DNA of 47,162 nucleotides from Paenibacillus sp. 598K (lineage in GTDB: Bacteria > Bacillota > Bacilli > Paenibacillales > Paenibacillaceae), in assembly GCF_003851045.1 (NCBI RefSeq), contig NZ_BFBX01000051.1, positions 1,994-49,155 of the forward strand. Reading direction: 5' to 3'. The notes below the pieces were generated by a model. That model made no database searches, was not told where the DNA came from, and saw only the letters and a program-made list of their open reading frames with translations. Shown in pieces: positions 7,690 to 16,393 of this stretch; the first letter of the stretch is position 1, and each line of letters opens with the position of its first letter. The position numbers and the translations under genes are program-made.

Positions 7690-9087
7690 ATGAAATGGAA
7701 ATTGACCGGACGGTATCTCGTCTCGATTATTTGTATCGTTATCGTCGTCATCATCGTCAATACGGTGCTGCTGATCATTTTTGTGCTGCACCAGCCAAGC
7801 TCCGGTTTTGAAGGCATACAAGGCACATCCGCTCAGACGTTCACCCGGGAGTTCTCCGCTTATCTGCGAATGGAGGGCGGCTCGCCCGTCATTACGGACG
7901 AAGGCAAGCAAGCCTTGGCCGACTACGGCGCCTGGGTGCAAATCCTGGACCCCAACGGCAATGTTGTCGCCTCCCATCTCGCGCCGGAGACGGCGGTCGC
8001 CCATTATACCCCAATCGATCTGGTGCATAAATACAAGTATATGGACGACGAGTTTAATACGTATTTCATCAGCCCCTTCGAGGAATACAGCTACCTCATC
8101 GGCGTGCCGTTCTCGCAGGAGCGACGCTTCTTCATCATGCTTGATCCGGATTCGCTATTGCAGCCTGCCTCGCGGGCACTGCTAGCGGTTATCGTCATCG
8201 ATATCATCATCGCCGCCGTCATCGGCCTGCTGTTCAGCACGCTGCTCTCGCGGCCTGTCCATGCGATCATCGAGCGGATCGCCCAGCTCAGGCGCCGGGA
8301 CTTCCGCCCGTCGCCTCCGCGCAGGACCGGCATCTATGCCTCGGTGTTCCACAACCTTAACGACGTCTCTGAGACGCTCCGGCAGCATGAGCAGGAGCGG
8401 CTGCAGCTTGAGCGGCTGCGGAACGAGTGGATCGGCAATCTGTCGCATGACCTCAAGACGCCGCTCGCTTCGATCCAAGGCTACGCCGAGCTGCTGAATG
8501 GCGATGAGGTAAGCGCCGCCGAGCGCGCCGACTACGCCGGAGTGATCGAGCGGCAATCGATCTATATGAAGGATCTGCTGGAGGACCTCAACCTGACGAT
8601 GCGGCTGCGCAGTCAGAATCTGCCGCTGCAGCTGGAGGATACGCGTCTGGAGGCATTCACGCGGGAGCTCGTCATCGATGTGCTCAACGACCCGCAGTTC
8701 CAGGAGCGCGACATCGCCTTCGTCGGCGAAGCGCCTGAGCTGCTGCTGCCGCTCGACCGGCATCTGATGAAGCGGGCGTTGCTCAACCTCGTACACAACG
8801 CGCTCATCCACAGCGGCGAGCAGGCATCCGTGACCGTCGCCGTCAGCCAGACGAAGCTCGTCATCGCCGACGACGGCCGGGGCATCCCGGAGACAGAGCG
8901 CGAGCGCGTCTTCGAGCGTTACTATCGCGGCAGCCATACGGCGGCCACGCGCGGTACCGGCCTTGGCATGGCGATCGCCCGCGACATCGTCGTCGCGCAC
9001 GGCATGACCGTGACGCTCGAGAGCGAGGTTGGGCGAGGGACGACGGTGACGGTGCGATGGGCGGGGTCAACTCTTAGACCAGGCTAA
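7690..9087 (+). CDS. Sensor histidine kinase with extracytoplasmic domain
   Basis: 465-residue membrane kinase. Transmembrane helix 1 is near residues 8-30, an extracellular sensor of about 130 residues follows, transmembrane helix 2 is near 165-188, then come HAMP, HisKA with phospho-acceptor His253 in GNLSHDLKTPLASIQGY, and HATPase with N (LVHNALIHSG), G1 (ADDGRGIPE) and G2 (RGTGLGMAI) boxes. Genuine BceS kinases lack an extracellular domain and sense through the transporter, so this one may sense a ligand directly. It forms a two-gene operon with the preceding response regulator. Confidence 0.93.
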   Translation: MKWKLTGRYLVSIICIVIVVIIVNTVLLIIFVLHQPSSGFEGIQGTSAQTFTREFSAYLRMEGGSPVITDEGKQALADYGAWVQILDPNGNVVASHLAPETAVAHYTPIDLVHKYKYMDDEFNTYFISPFEEYSYLIGVPFSQERRFFIMLDPDSLLQPASRALLAVIVIDIIIAAVIGLLFSTLLSRPVHAIIERIAQLRRRDFRPSPPRRTGIYASVFHNLNDVSETLRQHEQERLQLERLRNEWIGNLSHDLKTPLASIQGYAELLNGDEVSAAERADYAGVIERQSIYMKDLLEDLNLTMRLRSQNLPLQLEDTRLEAFTRELVIDVLNDPQFQERDIAFVGEAPELLLPLDRHLMKRALLNLVHNALIHSGEQASVTVAVSQTKLVIADDGRGIPETERERVFERYYRGSHTAATRGTGLGMAIARDIVVAHGMTVTLESEVGRGTTVTVRWAGSTLRPG

Positions 9088-9096
9088 CGCCGCCCT

Positions 9097-9253
9097 TTAC
9101 GGGCCTGAGATTTTTTCAGACTCCAGCACTTCAATCGCCGGGCCTCTGTCATGCGAATGACTGGGGCCTCCAGCAATTGCCGTACCAGCTCTCTCCCATC
9201 ACTCCTGTAGCGCCAGCTACAACAGCCGTGTCGCTCTGTTTTCCGCAGGTCAT
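9097..9253 (-). pseudogene. Internally deleted remnant of an NAD(P)-binding oxidoreductase
   Basis: From ATG at 9253 the frame reads a short leader and then a Rossmann nucleotide-binding start, AVVAGATGVMG. The expected continuation ELVRQLLEAP appears in a different frame, and an apparent C-terminal end, AIEVLESEKISGP and stop at 9097-9099, appears in a third. Only about 50 residues of an expected 200 or more are left, so most of the gene is gone and frames are broken. AGAGGT lies before the ATG. It follows the TetR remnant by 24 bases, consistent with a former regulator-oxidoreductase operon. Seen by eye; the family label is tentative. Confidence 0.5.
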
Positions 9254-9277
9254 CTAGACCTCTGTTTTGTCGGCGTC

Positions 9278-9745
9278 CTAAGGCCCGGTTTTACGGACAA
9301 CGATATGATTTTTATAATACCCATCCAAGTAACAATTCATCGTTTTCCAAACATCTTCTTTGAAATCGCGTTGAAGTCCATCCAGACCATTTTGCTCGAT
9401 GATCTCGATAACTTCCGCAGGCAAGGTCGCAGATAATTTGCAGCCGGTTATTATCGAGGCTTCGGCCTGAAGAATCTCCATGACGTCTTCCGGAGTGACG
9501 GCTTGCGAATCGCAGATGATGGCCACCAGCTCTGTCATGAGCTGGTACAGATTGATTTTCTGGTTAAGCATCGTTTCCGCGTCCACGTTTTTCTCGAATA
9601 CCGCTGTTCGCATGGATTCAAGCTTGACGTAAAGCGGGTTCTGATCTACCAATTCCATAAGTTCATTCATGACGAGTTTTTTGAAATCTTCAAAGCTCCG
9701 TACAGGCGTTTCCTTCGCCAATTCCGTTAGACGAGCCAGACGCAT
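9278..9745 (-). pseudogene. TetR-family regulator remnant lacking its DNA-binding domain
   Basis: About 155 residues beginning MRLARLTELAKETPVRSF and ending at 9278 are all-helical and look like the ligand-binding C-terminal domain of a TetR repressor. The N-terminal helix-turn-helix (about 50 residues) is absent. The open frame continues upstream past 9745, but only as the antisense of the phosphotransferase remnant, so the longer reading (to 10027) is a chance fusion. The 5' end was lost at a breakpoint around 9745-9765. Confidence 0.62.
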
Positions 9746-9763
9746 CGGGTCAGCAACCCGCCT

Positions 9764-10234
9764 TTGCCTCCGCAAAGAGACAGCTTGATCGCCTCGATCC
9801 GCAATGCCGGGTATCTGACTGCGGCAGAGAAGGAACAAGTCATTCGCCATCTGAACCGCTTGCCCGTCAAGCAGCAATTGTGTCACGGCGATCCTAACCC
9901 GGGCAATATTATGATTCACGGAGACGAAGCGGTATTCATCGACTGGATGAATGCCTCGATCGGTAACCCGGAAGCCGATCTGGCCGAATACATCATTATG
10001 ATCCGTTACGCGATTTTGCCGCCGCATGCGCCGAGCAATGCCGTGTCTCGCTTTGATTCGTTACGGGAGCGTATCATTCATGTGTTCTGCGAGGAATACC
10101 GAAGGCTGACAGGTCTTGAGCCCAATGAGATCGAGGACTGGATATTGCCCGTGGCGGCGCGCAAGCTGCATGCGGACGCCATCAGCGAACAAGAAAAAGC
10201 GTTGTTGCTCGCGGAGATCAGGTCAAGACTATAA
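9764..10234 (+). pseudogene. APH-type phosphotransferase remnant (C-terminal part)
   Basis: 156 residues carrying the kinase core of the aminoglycoside/choline phosphotransferase family: the catalytic loop HGDPNPGNIM and the metal-binding VFIDWMN, followed by a helical C-terminal domain. Family members are usually 260-300 residues, so the N-terminal ATP-binding lobe is missing. The only starts are non-ATG, and an in-frame stop lies at 9728. The 5' end is lost at the same breakpoint as the divergent TetR remnant. Confidence 0.66.
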
Positions 10235-10365
10235 CTGAACCACGTACGCAGCCGCGCGCCGCACCGGCTTCCGCATGTCGACCACCCTGGCGCACAGGAT
10301 AACAATGCCTGGAGTGCGAGGTAATCCGAGGGAAGACAGTGCGGATTATAGCTTAACTGCCCGTC

Positions 10366-11199
10366 TCAGCCTTTGACCGACCCGGCCAGACCGGAGACGA
10401 AATATTTCTGAAATGCCATGTAGACGGCAAGTACCGGCAGGACCGACAGGAGCACCCCTGCATTCATTAATGTATAATTGGTGGAGAATTCCCCGCGGAA
10501 GGCTAGCAGGCCGGTCGTAATCGTCCGCATCGTATCCTTGGTGATGAAAATTTGAGCCAGCAAAAATTCGTTCCACGTCGCCATGAAATCAAAAATAAAG
10601 AGCGTGGCAATAGCCGGCATGGAAAGCGGTAAAATAATCCGGAAAAACTTGCCGGTATCTCCGCAGCCATCGATGAGCGCAGCTTCGTCGATCTCCTTGG
10701 GTATCGAGCGAAAAAAGCCGCGCAGAATCAAAATGCCGAACGGAATGCCAAAGCCCAGATAGACAAGAATGATGCCCGGATACGTGTTGACCAGCCCTGT
10801 TTTGTTAAGAAAGATATTGAGCGGCACCAGCGTCGCCTGCATCGGCACCATCATCCCAATCAGAAATAAAGCGAATAACGCGCTCCCCCATCGAAAGACC
10901 ATCCGCGTCATCGCATAGGAGGCCAAAGCAACAACCAGAATGCCAAGCGGCACTTTAATAAAGGCAATCACAGCCGTATTTTTCATATACATGCCCAGTC
11001 TGCCTTGCTCCCATGCCATAGCAAAATTGTTCCACTGAATCTTCTCGGGAAATGCGTAAAAGGGATTGCGAAGCAAATCCGAATTGGATTTCAACGCGGT
11101 AAATGCGATAAATACAACCGGGATCATAAAGACGACAGCAAGCAAGATCAAAAAAACATAACGGGTCGCAACCCTCAGCGGATGTTCTTGAAGCTCCAT
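10366..11199 (-). CDS. Sugar ABC transporter permease, MalG type
   Basis: 277-residue membrane protein with six helices and the EAA loop EIDEAALIDGCGDTGKFFRIILPLSMPA, which docks the ATPase. The ending VSGLAGSVKG is typical of MalG-like carbohydrate permeases. GGAGGCGAACG precedes ATG at 11199. It is the last gene of the binding protein-permease-permease operon. No ATPase gene is present, as usual in this group where a shared MsmX-type ATPase serves many importers. No clear terminator follows in the 130 bases to the next feature. Confidence 0.94.
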   Translation of the reverse strand: MELQEHPLRVATRYVFLILLAVVFMIPVVFIAFTALKSNSDLLRNPFYAFPEKIQWNNFAMAWEQGRLGMYMKNTAVIAFIKVPLGILVVALASYAMTRMVFRWGSALFALFLIGMMVPMQATLVPLNIFLNKTGLVNTYPGIILVYLGFGIPFGILILRGFFRSIPKEIDEAALIDGCGDTGKFFRIILPLSMPAIATLFIFDFMATWNEFLLAQIFITKDTMRTITTGLLAFRGEFSTNYTLMNAGVLLSVLPVLAVYMAFQKYFVSGLAGSVKG

Positions 11200-11223
11200 T
11201 CGTTCGCCTCCAGTACATGCAAG

Positions 11224-12099
11224 CTATACATGCGATTTCTTCGTGGTGTAGTAGACATAAGGAATGATAACGACCATGGTAATCAAAATTAGAAACATGG
11301 AAATCGCGGAGCCGATTCCGATATTGGCAAATCGGAACGTCTGGAAATACATCCATGATGCCAATACATGCGTGCTCTCCGCAGGTCCGCCTCCAGTCAT
11401 CGCATAGACCAGGTCGTATACCTTCATCGAAGACACCATCGTAATCGCGACGACAATAATAAACGTCTCGCGCAGCAGCGGCAGCGTAATGAATCGAAAT
11501 TGCTGCGAGGGCTTGGCCCCGTCGATAATCGCTGCCTCATAAGGGTCCTGCGGAATCGTCTGCAAGCCAGCGAGGAACAGCACCATCGGCTGACCGACCC
11601 CGTTCCAGATAGCCGCCAGAAACACGGCATAGAGAGCGAGTTTGGGCTCAGCCAGCCAGGCTCTCGTCCAGCTCTCCAGGCCAAGCCACTCTAAAGCATG
11701 GTTGAAAAAGCCTTGCAACGGGTTGTACATCCACACCCAGATCGTAGCGACGATAATGCCGGAGAGGACATAAGGGAAATAAAACAGTCCTCTGAACAGT
11801 ATCCGTCCCTTCAGCTTGCGATTGAGCATCAAAGCAAGCATTAGCCCGATGCCCATAATTAAGGTTAAGGAGCCGAGTGTCCAGATCAAATTGTTCATTA
11901 AGGCTTTCGGGAAAACGGTATCGTTCCAAAGAAGCTCTGCATAGTTTTTTAAGCCGACGAATTTTTTGTCCGGAGCCACCCCGTTCCAGCTGAAAAAGCT
12001 TAAATAAAGCGTGTAGGCGGACGGAATAAAAATAACGGTTAAATAGATAGCCAGAGCTGGAAGGATAAACAGCCAGGGCTTGTAAACGCTTGTCCTCAT
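11224..12099 (-). CDS. Sugar ABC transporter permease, MalF/UgpA type
   Basis: 291-residue permease with six predicted helices: WLFILPALAIYLTVIFIPSAYTL-type first helix, the family motif SFFSWNGVAPDKKFVGLKNY, and EAA loop PYEAAIIDGAKPSQQFRFITLPLL. It pairs with the MalG-type permease 24 bases downstream to form the channel for the lipoprotein-bound oligosaccharide. GGAGGAG lies about seven bases before ATG at 12099. Family certain; sugar unknown. Confidence 0.94.
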   Translation of the reverse strand: MRTSVYKPWLFILPALAIYLTVIFIPSAYTLYLSFFSWNGVAPDKKFVGLKNYAELLWNDTVFPKALMNNLIWTLGSLTLIMGIGLMLALMLNRKLKGRILFRGLFYFPYVLSGIIVATIWVWMYNPLQGFFNHALEWLGLESWTRAWLAEPKLALYAVFLAAIWNGVGQPMVLFLAGLQTIPQDPYEAAIIDGAKPSQQFRFITLPLLRETFIIVVAITMVSSMKVYDLVYAMTGGGPAESTHVLASWMYFQTFRFANIGIGSAISMFLILITMVVIIPYVYYTTKKSHV

Positions 12100-12167
12100 A
12101 CGTTTGCTCCTCCATTAAGAAGAAGGAGGAGCGATCATAGCGATCGACCGCTCCAGCCTGTTCTTGG

Positions 12168-13427
12168 TTATGACCTGCCTTTATAGTCGTTCACGGCTTT
12201 ATCCATCGCTTCCGCTGCTTGCTGAGGCGTCCATTCGTCGAGCGCTACCTTGTCCTGCGCTTCGAACAGCTTTTGCACCACCTCTTGCGGCAACGCCTGG
12301 TCCATGATCAGGAAGCCTCCCTTAGTCGCCATGTCGAGAAGAGGCTCGACATTAGGCATGTTGTCCGAGAAGGCTACATTTAACGTGGCCGGCGTGCCGT
12401 ACGTATCGTTATATTTGTTGACGACGTCGATGCTGGTCAGATATTCGCCCACAGTAATCGCAGCCTCCAGCTTCGCATCGTCCAGATCGGCGTTCACCTG
12501 GAACATCTCTGCAAATACGGATGAACGCTCGGTCGGGAATTTAAATACCCCGAAGTTGTTCGGATCAAAGCCAGCAGCAGTAATGTTGCGGTCCAGCCAG
12601 GTTCCCTCGACGCTCATCGCTGCTGCGCTCGGATAGAACATATTAATCGCTTCTGCCTGATCGATCGCGACATGGCCTTTGGGGAAGTAACCCTTGTCCG
12701 AATATTCCTTGAGCTTCTCGAACGTTTGGACGACAGCTGGATCATTCCACGAAGCTTCAAGACGGCTCAGCTTGTCGTGCAGCTCTGCGCCTCCGAAATA
12801 TTCGATGAGCTGCTCGGTCAGCCGCATCAGATGCCAGCCGTTTTTGCCGCCGAGCGCAAGCGGCACGATTCCGTTGTCATGGATTGTCTGTAATTGCGCT
12901 TCGAAGTCTTCGAAGGATGCCGGAGGCGTCAGCTGCAATTGCGCATAAACATCCTTGGCGTACCACATATCTACTGCATTCAGGTGGTACGGAATGCCCG
13001 CAAGCTTGCCGCCATAGGTTGACATGTCGATCGCTGCCTGATTGTATTTGTCCGACCAGTTGCGTTCCGCCGCAATCTGGGTCAGGTCGGCCGTCAAACC
13101 GTTCTCGGCGTAGAAGGAGCCGAGCGAGCCGCCCCATGTGAACCACATATCCGGCAGCGTCTTCGAATTTGCCGCGACCTTCAATGCTTCCTTCAGCGGA
13201 TCCACCCCGTACTTGCTCACTTCGATACGGATGTCGTCATGGGAGTTGTTGAAGTCCTCTACCGCGCCGTCGATCCATAGATGGTCATCGATGATCCATA
13301 GCGAGACGGTTGTGGTCTCGCTTGGCGCCACCCCGCTTTCCGGCGAGTTGCCTGTTTGGCTGGAGCAGCCGGCGGCCAGGACAGCAGCGGCCAGTAGACC
13401 GCTCATTATTTTCATTGGTTTTTTCAT
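12168..13427 (-). CDS. Extracellular sugar-binding lipoprotein (family 1 solute-binding protein)
   Basis: 419-residue lipoprotein with a positively charged signal peptide and lipobox LAAGC, acylated at Cys21. The mature part has the MalE-like features TTVSLWIIDDH, LPDMWFTWGG, a hinge strand (GKLAGIPYHLNAVDMWYAKDVY) and SVEGTWLDRNI. GAGGAGGATATAACT precedes ATG at 13427. It lies 32 bases after the glycosidase gene and 68 bases before the permeases. Likely ligand: an oligosaccharide released from plant cell wall, judged only from the linked glycosidase. Confidence 0.93.
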   Translation of the reverse strand: MKKPMKIMSGLLAAAVLAAGCSSQTGNSPESGVAPSETTTVSLWIIDDHLWIDGAVEDFNNSHDDIRIEVSKYGVDPLKEALKVAANSKTLPDMWFTWGGSLGSFYAENGLTADLTQIAAERNWSDKYNQAAIDMSTYGGKLAGIPYHLNAVDMWYAKDVYAQLQLTPPASFEDFEAQLQTIHDNGIVPLALGGKNGWHLMRLTEQLIEYFGGAELHDKLSRLEASWNDPAVVQTFEKLKEYSDKGYFPKGHVAIDQAEAINMFYPSAAAMSVEGTWLDRNITAAGFDPNNFGVFKFPTERSSVFAEMFQVNADLDDAKLEAAITVGEYLTSIDVVNKYNDTYGTPATLNVAFSDNMPNVEPLLDMATKGGFLIMDQALPQEVVQKLFEAQDKVALDEWTPQQAAEAMDKAVNDYKGRS

Positions 13428-13459
13428 AGTTATATCCTCCTCGGGTGATAGGACTCAGT

Positions 13460-14938
13460 TCATACTCTGGTAATGCGCAAGGCTTGATAAGGCTCTGCAG
13501 GCAGCTCGATCCGGCTAGAGCCTGTGTATACGCCCGGCAATGGCGTAATCGTCATCCGCCACGTATCGATTCGCTCGATCCGGTATTCGCTGCCTGCCGG
13601 CAGCGGCAGCACGCGAAATGCAGGCCGGCTCGAACCGAAGTACACGAGATAATAGCTCTCATCCGCACTGCCGGCGCAGGTATCCCACTGGAAGTTAGCC
13701 GCACTGGTATCGAGCTGCGGTCCCTCCTCCATCAAGCTTCGCAGAAAAGCGATTCGCTCCGCGCTCTCGCCATGCAGCTCGCCGCCATGCGACCACCAGA
13801 TGATGTCATCCGGGTGCACGAAGGTTTCGCCATGTGTCGCATAACCGCCCTGGGCCATTCCTTCCCAGAAGCATTCAACCATCCGCTCAGCCGTAATGTT
13901 ACCCCAGCCGTGATTCAAGTTGCCCTCGTATCGGCATTCATCGACGACGATCGGCTTGCGGTAGAGCGTCCTCCATTCCGTCACGAACTTTAAGTCGGCA
14001 TGCTGGATGCTCGCATGGGTCACCCATGGCTTGCCGTGGTCGTACCAATGCAGATTGCTGCGATAATGAATCTCGGGATGATGCCAGTTATGGATCGATC
14101 GCAGATGCTGATAAGGATCGGACTGCTGGACAATCTGGAAATAGCGATCCCAGTCGCTCATCCGCTTCTCTTGCATCAGATCGTACTCATTGGCCATCGA
14201 CCACCAGATGTTGCGGAAGGAAGCCAGCCTCGCTATCGCATACGTCAGATAAAAATCGTCGGTCTGCGCGCTCATCGCGGCGAAGCCCCAACGATCGTAC
14301 GGATGAAACAGGATCACATCCGCTTCGATGCCCAGCGCCAGCAGATCATCGAGTCGCCGCTCCAGATGGCGCCAAAATACCGGGTTGAACCGCTCCCACT
14401 CCCATCCCTCCGCAAGCGAACCTTCGAATGCAAAGGATTGCGGCTCGTGCAAGTTATAATCGTAATGCTTCGGGAAGATACACATCCTGATTTTGTTGAA
14501 CGGCGCGTTAGCCAGGCTGCTAAGCGTGAGCTGCTGCAGCGCCTCGTCTTGATGAATCCAGGCATAGCTGGTCGTGCCTACCGGGTAGAATGGCTTGCCG
14601 TCGGCATAGGCAAAATGATACGTACGGTCAACCCGGACGGGGCCGTGATTATCCTCTGCTGGAGCCGAGCAATGCAGCACGCCTCTATGGCTATCCAGCT
14701 CCGGGGCATTGCTCCTGGTCTCGAACGACCATTCTCCTGTCGTGTCCGGCATAAATCGAATTGCATATTGGCCGTCGCCGTCGTAGAAGCCGTTCACCTC
14801 GATTACGCGATGATGATGACGAAAATGCCCCGATAGTTGCACGTCCTTAAACGGGTTGCCGAGCGCTGGTCCTTCCATGCGATACTCAAACCGCCCCCAG
14901 CGCTCAACCGTAAACGCTTTCCCCTCTGTTTCGGTCAT
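13460..14938 (-). CDS. Putative cytoplasmic glycosidase, DUF5060/DUF4038 (GH140-like) architecture
   Basis: The chosen start, ATG at 14938 with AAGGAAG ten bases upstream, gives 492 residues without a signal peptide. Residues 1-75 form a DUF5060-like beta-sandwich (WGRFEYRMEGPALGNPFKDVQLSGHF). A TIM barrel of DUF4038/apiosidase type follows, with PFYPVGTTSYAWIHQ, FNKIRMCIFPKHYDYN, ANEYDLM (probable acid/base Glu) and KPIVVDECRYEGN (probable nucleophile Glu), then a small DUF5605-like beta domain. Characterised relatives cleave rare side chains of pectic or hemicellulosic sugars. Being intracellular and first in the importer operon, it probably acts on the imported oligosaccharide. The family is a confident call, the exact substrate is not. 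Confidence 0.85.
   Translation of the reverse strand: MTETEGKAFTVERWGRFEYRMEGPALGNPFKDVQLSGHFRHHHRVIEVNGFYDGDGQYAIRFMPDTTGEWSFETRSNAPELDSHRGVLHCSAPAEDNHGPVRVDRTYHFAYADGKPFYPVGTTSYAWIHQDEALQQLTLSSLANAPFNKIRMCIFPKHYDYNLHEPQSFAFEGSLAEGWEWERFNPVFWRHLERRLDDLLALGIEADVILFHPYDRWGFAAMSAQTDDFYLTYAIARLASFRNIWWSMANEYDLMQEKRMSDWDRYFQIVQQSDPYQHLRSIHNWHHPEIHYRSNLHWYDHGKPWVTHASIQHADLKFVTEWRTLYRKPIVVDECRYEGNLNHGWGNITAERMVECFWEGMAQGGYATHGETFVHPDDIIWWSHGGELHGESAERIAFLRSLMEEGPQLDTSAANFQWDTCAGSADESYYLVYFGSSRPAFRVLPLPAGSEYRIERIDTWRMTITPLPGVYTGSSRIELPAEPYQALRITRV
14909..14922. promoter_or_regulatory. Candidate catabolite-responsive element (cre)
   Basis: CGTAAACGCTTTCC matches the Bacillus cre consensus TGWAANCGNTNWCA at 12 of 14 positions. 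It lies inside the first codons of the glycosidase gene, 16-29 bases after its ATG, where bound CcpA can act as a roadblock. The site also encodes an ordinary KAFT stretch, so chance is possible. Confidence 0.4.
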
Positions 14939-15162
14939 TCTGGCATTCTTCCTTTCTTGTGCTTCATGCCTTAATTTTATACGCCAAGCGGCGACATTCG
15001 TAGAAGAGGAATCGGCTGTTTCGTGTCCCATCATGACCTGTTCAAACGGGCGGACAGCAACAGGACATATCTCTTTTATCCTTTTGTATGTTTTTTTGAC
15101 CTCATAGCGGTTGTTCAAAAAGTCCCCAATTGATCACGAAGAGAATCAGGAAGCGGGGCTAC

Positions 15163-15205
15163 AAAAAATCCCCTATCCTTCGTCGCAGGACAATAGGATA
15201 AGGGA
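15163..15205 (-). terminator. Rho-independent terminator after the YesN-like gene
   Basis: The arms 15195-15205 and 15169-15179 pair at 10 of 11 positions around a 15-base loop and are followed on the minus strand by six T. This ends the two-component operon and separates it from the glycosidase-importer operon, whose own -10 (TATAAA, 14981-14976) lies downstream. The remaining bases of the 284-base gap between 14939 and 15222 show no gene. Confidence 0.85.
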
Positions 15206-15222
15206 TAGCGTTATGAATTGCG

Positions 15223-16392
15223 TTATTGATTGCGGTATTCAAACGGCGTCACACCAATCCGCTCCTTGAACAGCTTGCTGAAATACTGCGGGTTCGAGTA
15301 ACCGATATCAGCGGTAATCTCATATATTTTGCGGTTGGTCTCCCGCAGCAGCTTCTGCGCATGCTCCAGCTTGCGGCGGATGATATAATCGCTGAAGTTC
15401 TCGCCCATCTCCTTCAGGAAGATCCGGCTCAAGTATCCTTGACTGACATGCGCTTGCTCCGCAACATTGGCCAGCGTGACGTCCTCCAGCAGATGCCGAT
15501 CGATGAGCTGCTTCGCCTTGCGAACGATATAGTTGTCCGTATGATCGTCGCTTGGCAGCTCCAGAAGAGCAGCCAGATACGCCTGGGGCAGCCGCTTGAT
15601 TCCGGGTTGCGTGGCACTCGTCGAGTACACAAGCGCCACGTTCAGCAGCTCCATCACCTTCTGCTTGAGTCTTGCCAGAAATTCCGCCAAGCCCTCGTCC
15701 CCGCCAGTTGCCCCCCTTGCAGGCGCAATCCAAATAATCTCTCTGTAGCTGCGATGGAACACAAGCCCGCCCCAGCCCTTATTGACTCGTTCGGCGATCA
15801 AATACTGCATGGCGCGAAACTGCAGATGGTCTTCGTCTCCATCGGCAGATCCATCCTCGCGCTTGCGCAAGACGGTAAGCCATCCTCCCTGCTCCAGCAT
15901 GTCCAGCTCTAGACCCGCCAGATGCGGATGGTCCGGCATCATATAATCATCAAGCAGCGACAGCAGGAAATCATTGGCTTCCTCGGCGCTTGGTCCGACC
16001 TTCGCTCCCATCGTCGTCTGCAGCGCTTGGACAGCCTTCGTTAGTGCCGCTCCGATCTCTATCTCGTCCATCGTCAGCTTGTGCAAGTAGTCCACCGCGC
16101 CGATACGCAACGCTTCCTTGGCATAATCAAAATCTCCGTAACTGCTGAGGAATATAATCTGAACGTCGGGATAGCGCTGGCGAACCTGCTTGGCGAAGCG
16201 CAGTCCGTCGATTCCCGGCATACGGATATCCGTCAACAGGATATGGAAGTCTTCTGTCTCCATCAGACGTAACGCTTCTTCTCCGCTAGAGGCCTCACCC
16301 TTCCAGCACACATTGTAGACATCCCATTTCATCATATATCGCAAGCCAACCCTCACGATCTGCTCATCTTCGACTACCAGCAGATTCCACAT
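15223..16392 (-). CDS. YesN-type response regulator with AraC output domain
   Basis: 389 residues from ATG at 16392 (an upstream in-frame start lies within the kinase gene). The receiver domain has VVEDE, phospho-acceptor Asp55 in LLTDIRMPGIDG and Lys in YLHKLTMDE. The poorly conserved middle is followed by a two-helix-turn-helix AraC domain (VTLANVAEQAHVSQGYLSRIFLKEMGENFSDYI and KIYEITADIGYSNPQYFSKLFKERIGVTPFEYR). It is one base from the kinase stop codon. Such YesM/YesN pairs usually sense a saccharide outside the cell and activate the adjacent importer and glycosidase genes, here directly downstream. Confidence 0.94.
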   Translation of the reverse strand: MWNLLVVEDEQIVRVGLRYMMKWDVYNVCWKGEASSGEEALRLMETEDFHILLTDIRMPGIDGLRFAKQVRQRYPDVQIIFLSSYGDFDYAKEALRIGAVDYLHKLTMDEIEIGAALTKAVQALQTTMGAKVGPSAEEANDFLLSLLDDYMMPDHPHLAGLELDMLEQGGWLTVLRKREDGSADGDEDHLQFRAMQYLIAERVNKGWGGLVFHRSYREIIWIAPARGATGGDEGLAEFLARLKQKVMELLNVALVYSTSATQPGIKRLPQAYLAALLELPSDDHTDNYIVRKAKQLIDRHLLEDVTLANVAEQAHVSQGYLSRIFLKEMGENFSDYIIRRKLEHAQKLLRETNRKIYEITADIGYSNPQYFSKLFKERIGVTPFEYRNQ

Positions 16393-16393
16393 G

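Noticed and set aside
9088..9116. Possible terminator after the Bce-like kinase gene
   Set aside because: GCCC/GGGC gives only four pairs and the T run is six bases away from the stem; too weak to list.
9278..10027. A continuous 249-codon leftward open frame
   Set aside because: Only the part below 9745 looks like a protein family (TetR C-terminal domain). The N-terminal part is antisense to the APH-type remnant and has no conserved features, so it is a chance fusion across the deletion scar.
12076..12089. A second cre-like sequence at the start of the MalF-type permease
   Set aside because: Only about 11 of 14 positions fit, with all mismatches in one half-site, and it lies inside coding sequence in mid-operon.
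15099..15135. Bases around the TTCAAAAAGTC stretch considered as an insertion-sequence end
   Set aside because: No transposase, matching inverted end or target duplication was found nearby.
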